A DNA stretch of 64,000 bases. It comes from Paractinoplanes ferrugineus. GTDB taxonomy: Bacteria > Actinomycetota > Actinomycetes > Mycobacteriales > Micromonosporaceae. Positions within the stretch are counted from its first letter, which is position 1. Each line of letters begins with the position of its first letter. Under the pieces are notes generated by a model, which was not told the origin of the DNA, searched no databases, and was given only the letters and a program-made list of their open reading frames with translations. Made by a program: the position numbers and the translations under genes. Location: the NCBI RefSeq assembly GCF_016862195.1, contig NZ_BOMM01000063.1, forward strand, positions 62,001-126,000. The letters are read 5' to 3'. Below are positions 26,264-37,414 of this stretch, one piece after another.

Positions 26264-28456
26264 ATGGATGATCACAAAGCCGACTACTGGGCTCGCCAGA
26301 TCCGTATCGGTGCCACGATCGCGGCCGTGGTGACCTCGATCGGGGCCGTCCGGATCATGGGCTGGCCGGGCGCGAGCCGGTGGTGGGCCGTTCCCGTCGT
26401 GCTGGCCGTCGTGGCCCAGGCGTTCCTGCTCCGCCTGCCCTGGAACCGGCTGGTCCGCAATGCGGCGTTCCGGCGCCAGCTTCTCATCTGGTGGTTCGCC
26501 GAACTGCCGATCCTGCTGCTGTTCGGGTTCGCCGACCCCGATGGGGCGTACCTGTATATGCCGGCCGCGGTGCTGCTGCTGATGTCGGCGGCCGCCCTCT
26601 GGGCGCCGCGTGTCGTGGTGCTGTTCGGCGTCCTCTCCGGCCTGGGCTACATGGTGCTGCTGCCGGTGCACGCCCACGTCGGGGCCGGACTGACGTTCGT
26701 CGTGTCCGCGATGTTCGGCTGCGTCACCGCGTTGATCGCGATCAACTCGCAGAGCCGCCGCCGCCTCGACGCCCGCCGCGAGGCCACCGAACAGCGCGCC
26801 GAGACCCTGCTCGAGGCCTCCGCCGACACCGTCCTGGCGATCGGTCGCGACGGCACCCTGAAGTACGTCAGCCCGTCCATCCGCCGGCTGCTCGGTTTTG
26901 CCGCGGCCGACTTCCAGGGGCAGGTCATCGCCAAGGTGATGAGCGTCGACCGGCTCGCCGAGCTGCACGACTTCATGAACCGGATGGTGGATCTGCCGAT
27001 CGGGCAGAGCCTGCGACTGGAGAGCCGGCTGCGCAACGCGGCCGGCGACTGGGTCTACGTCGACATCATGGGCACCAACTGGCTGAACAAGCCGGAGGTG
27101 CAGGCCATCGTGGTCAGCCTGCGCGACGTCGGGGCGCGCCGCGAGCTGGAGCAGCAGCTCAGCCGGCAGGCGTTCACCGACTCGCTGACCGGGCTGCCCA
27201 ACCGGGTGAAGTTCCGGGAGAAGCTCGCCGAGGCGGTCGAGGGTGGCGGCGACCGGCAGGTCACCGTGCTGCTGCTCGACCTCGACGACTTCAAGCTGGT
27301 CAACGACAACCTCGGGCACAGCGCCGGGGACGAACTGCTCACCACCATCGCCGACCGGCTGCGCGCCCAGGTGCGCCCGGCGGACATGCTCGCCCGGCTC
27401 GGCGGCGACGAGTTCGTCTTCCTGCTGCGCGACCTCGACCCGGCGGACGCCTCCGGTCTGGCCGAGCGGCTGCTGACGGTCGCCCGCGAGCCGATCCGGC
27501 TGGGCAGCCGGGACGTCACCTGCTCACTGAGCATCGGCATCGCCAGCACCATCGGCGACGAGATCAACGCCGAGCAGCTCCTCGGCAACGCCGACCTGGC
27601 CATGTACGCGGCGAAGCGGGCCGGCCGCAACGCGTACGCGGTCTTCGACCCGACGATGACCCTGTCCGTCCTGGAGGAGGCGCAGCAGCGCGCCGACATC
27701 GAGCACGCGCTGGAGCACGACGAGTTCCGCGTGCTCTACCAGCCGGTCGTCGACATGAACACGCAGGAGCTCACCGCCGTCGAGGCGCTCGTCCGGTGGC
27801 AGCACCCCCGCGACGGGCTGCTCGGCCCGTACCACTTCATCGCCGGCGCCGAGGCGAACGGCCTGATCGTTCCGCTCGGCCGGTGGGTGCTCCGGGAGGC
27901 CTGCGCCCAGCTGGCCCGCTGGCGGGCCGAAACGCCGGCCGCCGCCGGCCTGCACGTCAACGTCAACCTCTCGGCCCGGCAGTTCCAGTACGCCGGTCTG
28001 GTCGACGATGTGGCGGCCGCCCTCGCCGACGCCGGCCTCGACGCCGCGTCGCTCACCCTGGAGATCACCGAGTCGATGCTGATGGCCGACATCGAGACCG
28101 CCAAGGACACCCTGCACGCGCTGCGCCGGCTCGGCGTCCGGCTGGCCATCGACGACTTCGGCACCGGCTACTCCTCGCTGAGCTACCTCAAGCAGCTCCC
28201 GGTCGACGTCATCAAGATCGACAAGACGTTCGTCGACGAGGTGCACATCGACGAGGACGACGTGGCCCTGGTCGACGCGGTGGCCGGCCTCGGCGCGGCG
28301 CTCAAGATGAAGACCGTGGCCGAAGGCATCGAGACCGACGAGCAGTGGGCGACGCTGCGCCGCATCGGCATCGACCACGGCCAGGGATACCTGTTCGGCC
28401 GCCCGTCCGAGCCTGAGGGAATCCTGGGGATGTTGTCGGTCACGACAGTTTCTTGA
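26264..28456 (+). CDS. Membrane PAS-GGDEF-EAL cyclic-di-GMP enzyme
   Basis: About 730 residues from the ATG at 26264 (GTG 26249 and TTG 26195 are alternatives in frame). Residues 15-160 hold about five membrane spans. A PAS domain covers about 183-295 (LLEASADTVLAIGRDG to RDVGARRELEQQL). The GGDEF domain has intact GGDEF at 380-384 and, five residues before it, RPAD at 371-374, a canonical RxxD inhibitory site. The EAL domain has EALVRW at 507 and the later DDFGTGYSSL and IKIDK metal/catalytic motifs. Both synthesis and hydrolysis of c-di-GMP therefore look possible. It is divergent from tetR, and the nearby Calx-beta gene has a candidate c-di-GMP riboswitch. Confidence 0.93.
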   Translation: MDDHKADYWARQIRIGATIAAVVTSIGAVRIMGWPGASRWWAVPVVLAVVAQAFLLRLPWNRLVRNAAFRRQLLIWWFAELPILLLFGFADPDGAYLYMPAAVLLLMSAAALWAPRVVVLFGVLSGLGYMVLLPVHAHVGAGLTFVVSAMFGCVTALIAINSQSRRRLDARREATEQRAETLLEASADTVLAIGRDGTLKYVSPSIRRLLGFAAADFQGQVIAKVMSVDRLAELHDFMNRMVDLPIGQSLRLESRLRNAAGDWVYVDIMGTNWLNKPEVQAIVVSLRDVGARRELEQQLSRQAFTDSLTGLPNRVKFREKLAEAVEGGGDRQVTVLLLDLDDFKLVNDNLGHSAGDELLTTIADRLRAQVRPADMLARLGGDEFVFLLRDLDPADASGLAERLLTVAREPIRLGSRDVTCSLSIGIASTIGDEINAEQLLGNADLAMYAAKRAGRNAYAVFDPTMTLSVLEEAQQRADIEHALEHDEFRVLYQPVVDMNTQELTAVEALVRWQHPRDGLLGPYHFIAGAEANGLIVPLGRWVLREACAQLARWRAETPAAAGLHVNVNLSARQFQYAGLVDDVAAALADAGLDAASLTLEITESMLMADIETAKDTLHALRRLGVRLAIDDFGTGYSSLSYLKQLPVDVIKIDKTFVDEVHIDEDDVALVDAVAGLGAALKMKTVAEGIETDEQWATLRRIGIDHGQGYLFGRPSEPEGILGMLSVTTVS

Positions 28457-28517
28457 ACCGAAGCCGGGGGCCCGCCGTTTCCTAGAGGAGGTAACAATCG
28501 GCGGTTAGGAACCCGAG

Positions 28518-30176
28518 TTGTCCCAGAAACAGCACCATCTGCGCCGTGTCGGCGGCGCGGTGGTCACCACACTCGCCGCGCTCCTGGTCTTCCTCGAGCT
28601 CGTCATGCCCGACCAGATCACCCGGCTGCCGCCGGGTAACTTCTGGTTGAACGGATTCGTCCGTATTCCCCTCGAGGCGATCGTCGCGATCGCCCTGCTG
28701 CTCGCCCTGCCCGCACGCGCCCGCCGGATCGGCGCCACCGTCCTCGGCTTCGCGCTCGGCCTGCTCACCATCGTGAAGATCATCGACATGGGCTTCTACG
28801 CGGTGCTGGCCCGTGAGTTCGACCCGGTTCTCGACTGGGTGCTGTTCACCGACGGCTACCACTTCCTCGAGGACTCGATGGGCGAGCTCGGGGCGTTCGG
28901 GGTGGCGGCCGGGGCCGTACTCCTCGCGCTCTCGATCTTGATCTTCACCACCCTGTCGGTGCGGCGCCTGTCGCGGTTGCTCGCCGCGCACGCCCGGCCC
29001 ACCCGGCACGCCGTCTTCGCGTTCGCCAGCGCCTGGGTGGTGCTCACGGTCCTCGGCATCCAGATCATCGGCGGTATTCCGATCGCCTCGCAGGCGGCCG
29101 TCAACCTGGCTCACGACACCGCGCTCAAGGTGCCGCAGGACCTCGCCGACCGGAAGAAATTCGAGCAGGAGGTACGCGTCGACGCGTTCCGTGACATGCC
29201 GGCCGCCCAGCTGCTCAACGCACTGCGCGGCAAGGACGTGATCATCGGTTTCGTGGAGAGTTACGGACGGGACGCGGTCGAGAACCCGGAGTTCAACTCC
29301 CCGGTGCTCGCCCAGCTCAAGGCCGACGACGCCGACCTCGCGGCCAAGGGCTTCAGCGCCCGCAGCGGCTTCCTCACCTCGTCGACCTTCGGCGGCGGCA
29401 GCTGGCTGGCCCACTCCACGTTCCTGTCCGGGCTGTGGATCGACAACCAGCAGCGCTACCGCAGCCTGGTCAACACCGACCGGCTCACCCTGACCCGGGC
29501 GTTCAGCCAGGCCGGCTACCGCACCGTCGGGATGGAGCCGGGCGTCACCTACGCGTGGCCGGAAGGCCAGTTCTACGGCTACGACCAGGTGTGGGACTCG
29601 CACACGCTGGACTACCACGGGCCCAAACTGAGCTGGTCGACGATGCCCGACCAGTTCGTGATGAAGCAGTTCCAGCAGCTGGAGTACGGCAAGAAGAACC
29701 GTGGGCCGCTGCTCGCCGAGATCACGCTGACCTCCAGTCACACCCCGTGGGCGCCGCTGCCCACCAAGCTGCCGTGGGAACAGATCGGCGACGGGTCGGT
29801 CTACGGCCCGATCATCGGGGCGGCCGACGGGGCCGGCAAGGTGTGGAGCAACGACCACAGCATCCGGCTCGCGTACGCCAAGTCGATCGCCTACTCGATC
29901 GACTCGCTCACCTCGTACGTCGAGAAGTACGCCGACGACAACCTGGTGATGGTGTTCCTCGGCGACCACCAGCCGGCCTCGATCGTGGTCGGGCAGAACG
30001 CTTCCAAGGACGTACCCATCTCGATCGTCGCCAAGGACCCGAAGGTCCTCGACCGCATCGCGAGCTGGGGCTGGACCACGGGGCTCACACCGGCGCCGAC
30101 GGCGCCGGTGTGGCCCATGAACACCTTCCGCGATCAGTTCCTGACCGCGTTCAGCCCGCAAGGCGGGCTGCACTGA
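28518..30176 (+). CDS. LtaS-like membrane sulfatase / phosphoglycerol transferase family protein
   Basis: 552 residues from a TTG start. About five membrane spans lie in the first 210 residues, then an extracellular sulfatase-fold domain. It opens with the metal site GFVESYGRDAVEN, has the candidate nucleophile region TFGGGSWLAHSTFLSG, and the second metal motif VFLGDHQPAS near the C-terminus. Such proteins transfer phosphoglycerol or phosphoethanolamine to surface polymers. A strong AGGAGG at about 28485 is 25 bp from the chosen start, further than usual, so the start is uncertain. Its stop touches the stop of the convergent secreted-protein gene. Confidence 0.85.
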   Translation: MSQKQHHLRRVGGAVVTTLAALLVFLELVMPDQITRLPPGNFWLNGFVRIPLEAIVAIALLLALPARARRIGATVLGFALGLLTIVKIIDMGFYAVLAREFDPVLDWVLFTDGYHFLEDSMGELGAFGVAAGAVLLALSILIFTTLSVRRLSRLLAAHARPTRHAVFAFASAWVVLTVLGIQIIGGIPIASQAAVNLAHDTALKVPQDLADRKKFEQEVRVDAFRDMPAAQLLNALRGKDVIIGFVESYGRDAVENPEFNSPVLAQLKADDADLAAKGFSARSGFLTSSTFGGGSWLAHSTFLSGLWIDNQQRYRSLVNTDRLTLTRAFSQAGYRTVGMEPGVTYAWPEGQFYGYDQVWDSHTLDYHGPKLSWSTMPDQFVMKQFQQLEYGKKNRGPLLAEITLTSSHTPWAPLPTKLPWEQIGDGSVYGPIIGAADGAGKVWSNDHSIRLAYAKSIAYSIDSLTSYVEKYADDNLVMVFLGDHQPASIVVGQNASKDVPISIVAKDPKVLDRIASWGWTTGLTPAPTAPVWPMNTFRDQFLTAFSPQGGLH

Positions 30177-31193
<1,017 letters not shown>

Positions 31194-31296
31194 GCCCGCT
31201 CCCTCGAGATAGACCGAGCTGAATCTATTGGGAGATCGTCGGCAGCGGGTGGACCGGAGGCGAAAACTGCCTGGACGGCAGACGTAGGCTTCCTGC

Positions 31297-31827
31297 GTGT
31301 ACAGCGTCGATCTCGGGGGCGGCGCCGCGCTGCGGCCACTGGAGCCCTGGCAGGCCGAGGAATTCCTGGCCCACATGGACCGCGCGCGCGAAACGGTCGA
31401 TCCGTGGATCCCGTGGGCGTCGATCAGTTCCGATCTCGCCTCGGCTCGCGCCACCCTGCAGCGCTACGCCGACAAACAGGCCGCCGACACCGGCCGCATC
31501 TGCGGCATCTGGCTCGACGGCACCCTGGTCGGCGGCGTCATGTTCGTGACCTATGACGCCGGGTCGGGCAACGGCGAGGTGGGTTGCTGGCTCGAACCGG
31601 CCGCCACCGGCCGTGGCCTGGTCACCGCCGCCATCCGGGTGCTGCTCGACTGGGCTTTCCGGACGCGGGGTCTGCAGCGCGTCGAGTGGCACTGCCGTCC
31701 CGACAACAAGGCCAGCTCCAACGTCGCGCGCCGGCTCGGCATGACGCTCGACGGCACGCTGCGGCAGAACTACGCCTGGAACGGTCGACACGACACGGAG
31801 ATCTGGTCGCTGCTCGCCTCGGAGTAG
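31297..31827 (+). CDS. GNAT acetyltransferase of RimJ/RimL type
   Basis: 176 residues from a GTG. The acetyl-CoA-binding pattern is in GCWLEPAATGRGLVTAA, followed by RVEWHCRPDNKASSNVARRLGM (Asn-x-x-Ser contact region), a layout typical of RimL-like N-terminal or small-molecule acetyltransferases. The N-terminus LRPLEPWQAEEFL is also typical. Substrate unknown. Ends 10 bp before a short leader that precedes the MFS gene. Confidence 0.88.
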   Translation: MYSVDLGGGAALRPLEPWQAEEFLAHMDRARETVDPWIPWASISSDLASARATLQRYADKQAADTGRICGIWLDGTLVGGVMFVTYDAGSGNGEVGCWLEPAATGRGLVTAAIRVLLDWAFRTRGLQRVEWHCRPDNKASSNVARRLGMTLDGTLRQNYAWNGRHDTEIWSLLASE

Positions 31828-31837
31828 GATTCCGCGC

Positions 31838-31858
31838 ATGTCACAGACACCACCGTAG
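31838..31858 (+). CDS. Possible leader peptide MSQTPP
   Basis: A six-codon open frame, ATG to TAG, ending in two Pro codons, lies within the first arm of a hairpin upstream of an MFS transporter gene. Pro-Pro at a stop codon is a recognised cause of ribosome stalling. No good ribosome site is seen, so it may be leaderless if transcription starts close by. Evidence is the arrangement only. Confidence 0.3.
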   Translation: MSQTPP

Positions 31859-31910
31859 GGGCCCCTTCGCATAGGCCGCCCCTGCCCGTCTGTCTGGACA
31901 TTCCAAGGAG
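31838..31910 (+). promoter_or_regulatory. Candidate attenuator hairpin before the MFS gene
   Basis: ATGTC-A-CAGACA at 31838-31849 pairs with TGTCTGGACAT at 31891-31901, an 11-bp stem with one bulged A. An inner stem forms from AGGGGC and GCCCCT. The structure ends 3 bp before the AAGGAG ribosome site at 31905-31910. A ribosome on the six-codon leader would open the first arm and change access to the site. Such an arrangement is known for antibiotic-inducible resistance genes. Confidence 0.42.
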
Positions 31911-31919
31911 CTTTCTCCC

Positions 31920-33128
31920 ATGCCTGCCTCCGTCGAGGCGGGAAGTTACCGTGCCGTCCTCCGGCTGCCCCACGCGCTGCGCATCTTCGCGCCCGCGCTC
32001 GGTGGCCGGCTCGCCTACGGTCTCCTCCCGCTCGCCACGCTGTTCACTGTCCGCGACACCACCGGCTCCTTCGCCGCCGCCGGCCTCGCGCTCGCCCTCT
32101 TCGGCCTGACCTCGATCACCCTCCCGCTCAAGGCCCGCTATCCCGCACTGCTGCCATGGCTGGCGGTGGCGTGTGCGTCCTTCCTGGCGTGCGCCGCCTT
32201 TGTCCCCTGGCCGGTCCCGTTCGTCGGGCTGGCCGGCCTCGCGGCTCCGCCTCTCGGCCCGGCCATGCGAGCGGCTTGGCGCCGGCTCACCGAGGGTTCT
32301 TCGCTCAAACAGCGGGCGTACGCGCTGGACGCGATCGCCGAGGAAACGCTCTACCTGACCGGCCCGTTGCTGGCCGGCTTGCTGATCGCGGTGGCTCCGG
32401 CCCGGTGGGCGCTGCTCGTGACCGCGCTCCTGTTGCTGGCCGGCACGCTCGGCATGACAGCCGCGTCCCGCGCTGTTGTCGGCCCGGAGCCCGGGGGCCC
32501 GGCCGTCGAGTCCGATATTTCGGACTTGCGGGCTAGGGGGGTGCGGGCCCTGCTCCGCCGCACCTTCGATCCCGGGCCGCTCCGCATCGGGGAACTGCGC
32601 CGGGTGCTCGCCGTTCTGCTGGTCGCCGGCGTCGGGATCAGCGTCGCCTACACCGCGATGGCGGCCACCGCGCAGAACGCCGGGCGGCCGGGCGCCGCCG
32701 GACTCCTCGAGGCCGGCGTCGGCGCGGGCAGCGTGGTCGGCGGTCTGCTCTGGGCGCGACGCCGGCACACCCGGTCGCGATGGTGGCACCTCGCCGGCCT
32801 GTTGGCGATCTTCGCCGCCGGTCTGCTGGCCGCCGCGGCCGTCCCCGGCCTGCTCCTGCTCGGCGTGGTGATGTCGCTGGCCGGCGTCGCGGTGTCGCCG
32901 CTGTTCGTGGTCGCCTATCTGGCCGCCGACGATCTCACCCCGCCCGAGCACAGCACCGAGGCCGGCACCTGGGTCAACGTGGCCGCGAACGCCGGCAACG
33001 CGGCCGGCGCCGGGGCGGCCGGCCTGCTCACCGAGGTACGGGGCCCGGCCACGGCATTCCTGGCGGCCGGGGTGGTGCTGGCGCTGACCGGGATTAGTGT
33101 CGTCCGGTGTTCCCCGAACCGACGCTGA
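31920..33128 (+). CDS. MFS transporter
   Basis: 402 residues with about twelve membrane spans and a central loop near 185-225. Start ATG with a good AAGGAG nine bases upstream. The N-terminus (LPHALRIFAPALGGRLAYGLLPLATLF) and the motif LTEGSSLKQRAYALDAIAEE after the fourth span are typical of actinobacterial efflux-type MFS proteins. Its 3' end overlaps the cbiZ gene by 22 bp, so the two are cotranscribed; corrinoid transport is therefore conceivable but unproven. Confidence 0.86.
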   Translation: MPASVEAGSYRAVLRLPHALRIFAPALGGRLAYGLLPLATLFTVRDTTGSFAAAGLALALFGLTSITLPLKARYPALLPWLAVACASFLACAAFVPWPVPFVGLAGLAAPPLGPAMRAAWRRLTEGSSLKQRAYALDAIAEETLYLTGPLLAGLLIAVAPARWALLVTALLLLAGTLGMTAASRAVVGPEPGGPAVESDISDLRARGVRALLRRTFDPGPLRIGELRRVLAVLLVAGVGISVAYTAMAATAQNAGRPGAAGLLEAGVGAGSVVGGLLWARRRHTRSRWWHLAGLLAIFAAGLLAAAAVPGLLLLGVVMSLAGVAVSPLFVVAYLAADDLTPPEHSTEAGTWVNVAANAGNAAGAGAAGLLTEVRGPATAFLAAGVVLALTGISVVRCSPNRR

Positions 33129-33808
33129 CCAGCCGCCACGAGTACGGCCAGGACATCCCGCTGCTGGTCTGGCACCTGCCGGCCCCGCTCACCGCGATCT
33201 CGTCGGCCACCCTGGGCGGCGGCGTCGGGGAGTGCCACTGGCTGCTCAACGCCACCGTCCCGATGTCCTACCACCGCGCCGACCCGGCTACCCACCTCAC
33301 CGAGATCGCCGCCGGCCTCGGCCTGACCGGCCGGGGCGTCGGCCTGCTGACCGGCGTCGACGTGGCCGACGTGGTCGCGGAGTCGGACGACGGCGTCCAG
33401 CTCTGGGCGACGGTGGGCCTGGGCGCCCCGACCCAGGCCCACGAACCCCGGGCTCGCCCGCCTGCGGAACGGCCGGGGACGATCAACGTGGTGGCGTGGG
33501 TGCCGCAGCGACTCGCCGACGGCGCCCTCGTCAACGCGGTGGCCACGATCACCGAGGCGAAGACCCAGGCCCTGCGTGACCTGGGTCTGGCCGCGACCGG
33601 CACGGCAACCGACGCGGTCTGCGTGCTCTGCCCGGCGAGCGGTTGCGAGGCGCCCTACGGGGGTCCGCGTTCCCGGTGGGGCGTTCCGCTGGCCGCCGCC
33701 GCTTACCGGGCGGTTCGCCGGGGTGGCGAGGTCAACCTGACCGGCCCCCGATCCTGGAGCGAGCGCCAGGCTCCCGCACCCGACCGTTCGGGTGGCGGTC
33801 AGTGGTAG
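33107..33808 (+). CDS. cbiZ: Adenosylcobinamide amidohydrolase
   Basis: 233 residues from a GTG. CbiZ removes the aminopropanol side chain of adenosylcobinamide to yield cobyric acid, the entry step in corrinoid salvage. Family motifs are visible: ISSATLGGGVGECHWLLN, VPMSYHRADP, VGLLTGVDV, GTINVVAWVPQ and TGTATDAVCVLCP. No other cobalamin gene and no B12 riboswitch was seen nearby. Overlaps the MFS gene upstream and, by 10 bp, the convergent DUF1684 gene. Confidence 0.88.
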   Translation: MFPEPTLTSRHEYGQDIPLLVWHLPAPLTAISSATLGGGVGECHWLLNATVPMSYHRADPATHLTEIAAGLGLTGRGVGLLTGVDVADVVAESDDGVQLWATVGLGAPTQAHEPRARPPAERPGTINVVAWVPQRLADGALVNAVATITEAKTQALRDLGLAATGTATDAVCVLCPASGCEAPYGGPRSRWGVPLAAAAYRAVRRGGEVNLTGPRSWSERQAPAPDRSGGGQW

Positions 33809-34374
33809 GTGAGTTCGCCGGCTTCGATGGGGGTGCCGACGCGGTTCTCCGGCGGGGCCAGGGGGCACAGCCAGGCGTCGTCGTAGGCGCAGGACGGGTT
33901 GTACAGGTAGTTGAAGTCGAGGCGTACCCGGTTGCCGTCCAACGGTTCCAGGCCGCGGCCATGGGTGCCCTTGACCGTGTCGGTGAGGTAGCGGCCCCCG
34001 CCGTACGTCGTCTTGCCGCAGGTGGCGTCGCGGACCGGGAGGAAGAGGCCGCCGCCGTAGGCGGCGATCCACCAGAGGGAGAGCTCGCCGAACGGTGTCG
34101 ACAGGATGCCGGCTCGCCGGTAGTGCACGATGCCGTCGGGGCCGCCGGTGTCGATGTCGATCTCGCCGGGGGCCTCGCGCAGGGACGCCTCGACTATCGC
34201 GTCGGCCGAGAACGGGTAGTAGCGCAGCCCGGTGAACGAGCCGGCCGGGATGGGCGACTGCGGGTGGGTGGCGAAGAGGTCGTCGCGGCGGGTGCGGAAG
34301 TCCTCGAGGTCCCCGGCCTCGAGATACAGGCGGGCGTTCGCGGCGCGGTAGTCGGCCAGTTCGAGTGCGTCCAT
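33799..34374 (-). CDS. DUF1684 family protein
   Basis: 191 residues starting MDALELADYRAANARLYLE. The DUF1684 pattern is clear: RRDDLFATHPQSPI near 28, FTGLRYYPF near 45, and the C-terminal block YGGGRYLTDT, LDFNYLYNPSCAYDDAWLCP. Family proteins are soluble and of unknown role. It begins 17 bp after the ModC stop on the same strand, so it may be the last gene of the mod operon. Confidence 0.87.
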   Translation of the reverse strand: MDALELADYRAANARLYLEAGDLEDFRTRRDDLFATHPQSPIPAGSFTGLRYYPFSADAIVEASLREAPGEIDIDTGGPDGIVHYRRAGILSTPFGELSLWWIAAYGGGLFLPVRDATCGKTTYGGGRYLTDTVKGTHGRGLEPLDGNRVRLDFNYLYNPSCAYDDAWLCPLAPPENRVGTPIEAGELTYH

Positions 34375-34391
34375 GCGATCAACGCTAGCCG

Positions 34392-35426
<1,035 letters not shown>

Positions 35427-35454
35427 CTCGGGCCTCCGTCGGGCCGCCGGTCGG

Positions 35455-36183
35455 TCACGCCGCGACCCACCTGTCGCGCAGGGCCGCCAGGATCGCGATC
35501 GAGACGACGAGCAGCACGAGGCTGAGCACGATGGCGGCGTCGACGTCCTGTTCGAGGGCGAGGTAGACGGCGAGCGGCATGGTCTGGGTGCGGCCGGGGA
35601 AGTTGCCGGCGAAGGTGATCGTCGCCCCGAACTCGCCCAGGGCCCGCGCCCAGCACAGCATCCCGCCCGCGGCCACCCCCGGCGCGATCAGCGGGAGGGT
35701 GACCCGCCGGAACGCCGTCCACCGGCCGGCGCCGAGCGTGGCGGCGGCCTCCTCGTAGCGGGCGTCGGCCCCGCGCAACGCCCCCTCCACGCTGATCACC
35801 AGGAACGGCATCGCCACGAACGCCTCGGCCACGACGACGCCGGCGGTGGTGAACGGCAGGCTCACCCCGAACGTGGTGTCGAGCCACGAGCCGAGCAGGC
35901 CGCGCCGCCCGAACACCAGCAGCAGCGCCACCCCGCCGACCACCGGCGGCAGCACCAGCGGCACGGTGACGAGGGCGCGCACGAGCCGGCGGCCGGGGAA
36001 CTCGGTGCGGGCCAGCAGCCACGCCAGCGGCACGCCCAGGACCAGGCTGACCGCGGTCGCCAGGGTGGCGGTCAGCAGGGACAGCCGGAGCGCGGCGAGG
36101 ATGCCGGGCTCGGTGAGCCGTTGCGGCAGGGTCGACCAGGGCGCCCGCCAGAGCAGCCCGAACAGGGGCAGGGTGAGGAACAC
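35455..36183 (-). CDS. modB: Molybdate ABC transporter permease
   Basis: 242 residues from a GTG; about six spans. The EAA loop is GADARYEEAAATLGAGRW, and ALGEFGATITFAGNFPGRTQTMP, the block typical of ModB, follows in parts. The frame stays open upstream and encodes PALAIPAVAGL, part of the first span, so the true start may be upstream with a non-standard codon; no ATG, GTG or TTG in frame was found before the modA stop. Confidence 0.88.
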   Translation of the reverse strand: MFLTLPLFGLLWRAPWSTLPQRLTEPGILAALRLSLLTATLATAVSLVLGVPLAWLLARTEFPGRRLVRALVTVPLVLPPVVGGVALLLVFGRRGLLGSWLDTTFGVSLPFTTAGVVVAEAFVAMPFLVISVEGALRGADARYEEAAATLGAGRWTAFRRVTLPLIAPGVAAGGMLCWARALGEFGATITFAGNFPGRTQTMPLAVYLALEQDVDAAIVLSLVLLVVSIAILAALRDRWVAA

Positions 36184-36239
36184 CAGCCCGGCGACCGCGG
36201 GGATCGCCAGGGCCGGGGGAACCTTCGTCCGCCGCCTCT

Positions 36240-37016
36240 TTATGGCTTCTGGAACCCTGCGTCGACGAGCACGTCCAGCGCCGGACCGCTCCGCACGAAC
36301 GTCACGAACGCGGCCGCGGCGGCCGGGTCGGGGGCGTTCTTCAGGGCCACGATCGGGTAGTCGTTGACGGCGCCGGCGGACTCGGGGAACTCGATCCCCT
36401 CGACGTCGCCGGCCGCGGCCTTCGCGTCGGTGCGGTAGACCAGGGCGGCGTCCACCTCGCCGAGCTTGACCTTGGACAGCGCCGACTTGACGTCCTGCTC
36501 CAGGGTGACCGGGGTGATCTCGACCGGGGCGGCGGCGAGGGCCTTCGCGGCGGCCGAGCCGCAGGGCACCTGCTCGGCGCAGAGCGCGACCTTCAGGCCG
36601 GGGCGGGTGAGGTCGGCGAGGGTCCGGATGCCCTTCGGGTTGCCCTTGGCGACCGCGATGACCAGTTGGTTGCGGACGAACGTGCGGGGCTCCCCGGCGG
36701 CGTCACCGGCCTCGGTGACGGTCTTCATGGTGGCCGGGCTGGCCGCCGCGAAGACGTCGGCGGGGGCACCGGCGATGATCTGCTGGGCGAGACCGGAGCT
36801 GCCCCCGTACGAGAAAGTGACCTTGACCCCGGGGTTCGCCGCCTCGAAGTCCTTGCCGATCCGGTTGAACGACTCGGTGAGCGACGCCGCGGCCAGGACC
36901 GTGAGGTTGCCCGACGCCGCGCCGGCCGAGGCCGACGCCGCCGGGGAGGCGGAGTCGCCGCAGCCGGAGACCGCCAGGACGGCCGCCAGTGCCGCCCCGA
37001 TCAGGGTTTTCCTCAT
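36240..37016 (-). CDS. modA: Molybdate-binding lipoprotein
   Basis: 258 residues with a lipoprotein signal and lipobox VSGC near residue 19. The mature part has VLAAASLTESFNRIGKDFE, TFSYGGSSGLAQQI and GAPADVFAAAS, the anion-binding motifs of ModA/WtpA proteins, where Ser and Thr backbone and side chains hold the oxyanion. Starts inside the stop of the upstream regulator gene (ATGA). Confidence 0.92.
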   Translation of the reverse strand: MRKTLIGAALAAVLAVSGCGDSASPAASASAGAASGNLTVLAAASLTESFNRIGKDFEAANPGVKVTFSYGGSSGLAQQIIAGAPADVFAAASPATMKTVTEAGDAAGEPRTFVRNQLVIAVAKGNPKGIRTLADLTRPGLKVALCAEQVPCGSAAAKALAAAPVEITPVTLEQDVKSALSKVKLGEVDAALVYRTDAKAAAGDVEGIEFPESAGAVNDYPIVALKNAPDPAAAAAFVTFVRSGPALDVLVDAGFQKP

Positions 37017-37414
37017 TTGTCGGCGTCCCCTCGTTCCACGACCACCGTGGTTGATTTGATCACGGCGACCGCCGGTGAGCCGACCTCGAGGCCCAACTCG
37101 TCGACGGCCTCCCGGCTCATCAGCGAGACCACCCGGAACGGGCCGGCCTGGATGTCGACCTGGGCCATCACCGAGTCGCGGGTGATGGCGGTGACGATGC
37201 CGCGCAGCCGGTTGCGCGCCGACGACCGGCGGGCCCCCGGATCGGGCTCGTCGGCCAGCGACCGGGCGAAGCCGGCGAGATCGGCGCCCCCGATGCTGCG
37301 GTGTCCGTGGTCGTCGCGGGCGGCGGCGAGCCGGCCCGCGTCGACCCAGCGCCGCACTGTGTCCACGCTGACGCCGAGCAGCTCGGCGGCCTCCCCGATG
37401 CGGTAGGTCGTCAC
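37013..37414 (-). CDS. Helix-turn-helix plus TOBE regulator of molybdate transport
   Basis: About 133 residues from a GTG (VTTYRIGEAAELLGVS). A MerR/excisionase-type helix-turn-helix (RIGEAAELLGVSVDTVRRW) is followed by a TOBE domain of about 65 residues (RNRLRGIVTAITRDSVMAQVDI to VAVIKSTTVVVERG), the molybdate-binding fold found in ModE and Mop proteins. First gene of the mod operon, overlapping modA, so it likely represses the operon when molybdate is plentiful. Confidence 0.88.
   Translation of the reverse strand: MTTYRIGEAAELLGVSVDTVRRWVDAGRLAAARDDHGHRSIGGADLAGFARSLADEPDPGARRSSARNRLRGIVTAITRDSVMAQVDIQAGPFRVVSLMSREAVDELGLEVGSPAVAVIKSTTVVVERGDADK

Noticed and set aside
31828..31919. Cobalamin riboswitch ahead of the MFS-cbiZ pair
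   Set aside because: The B12-box and conserved core are absent and the leader is too short.
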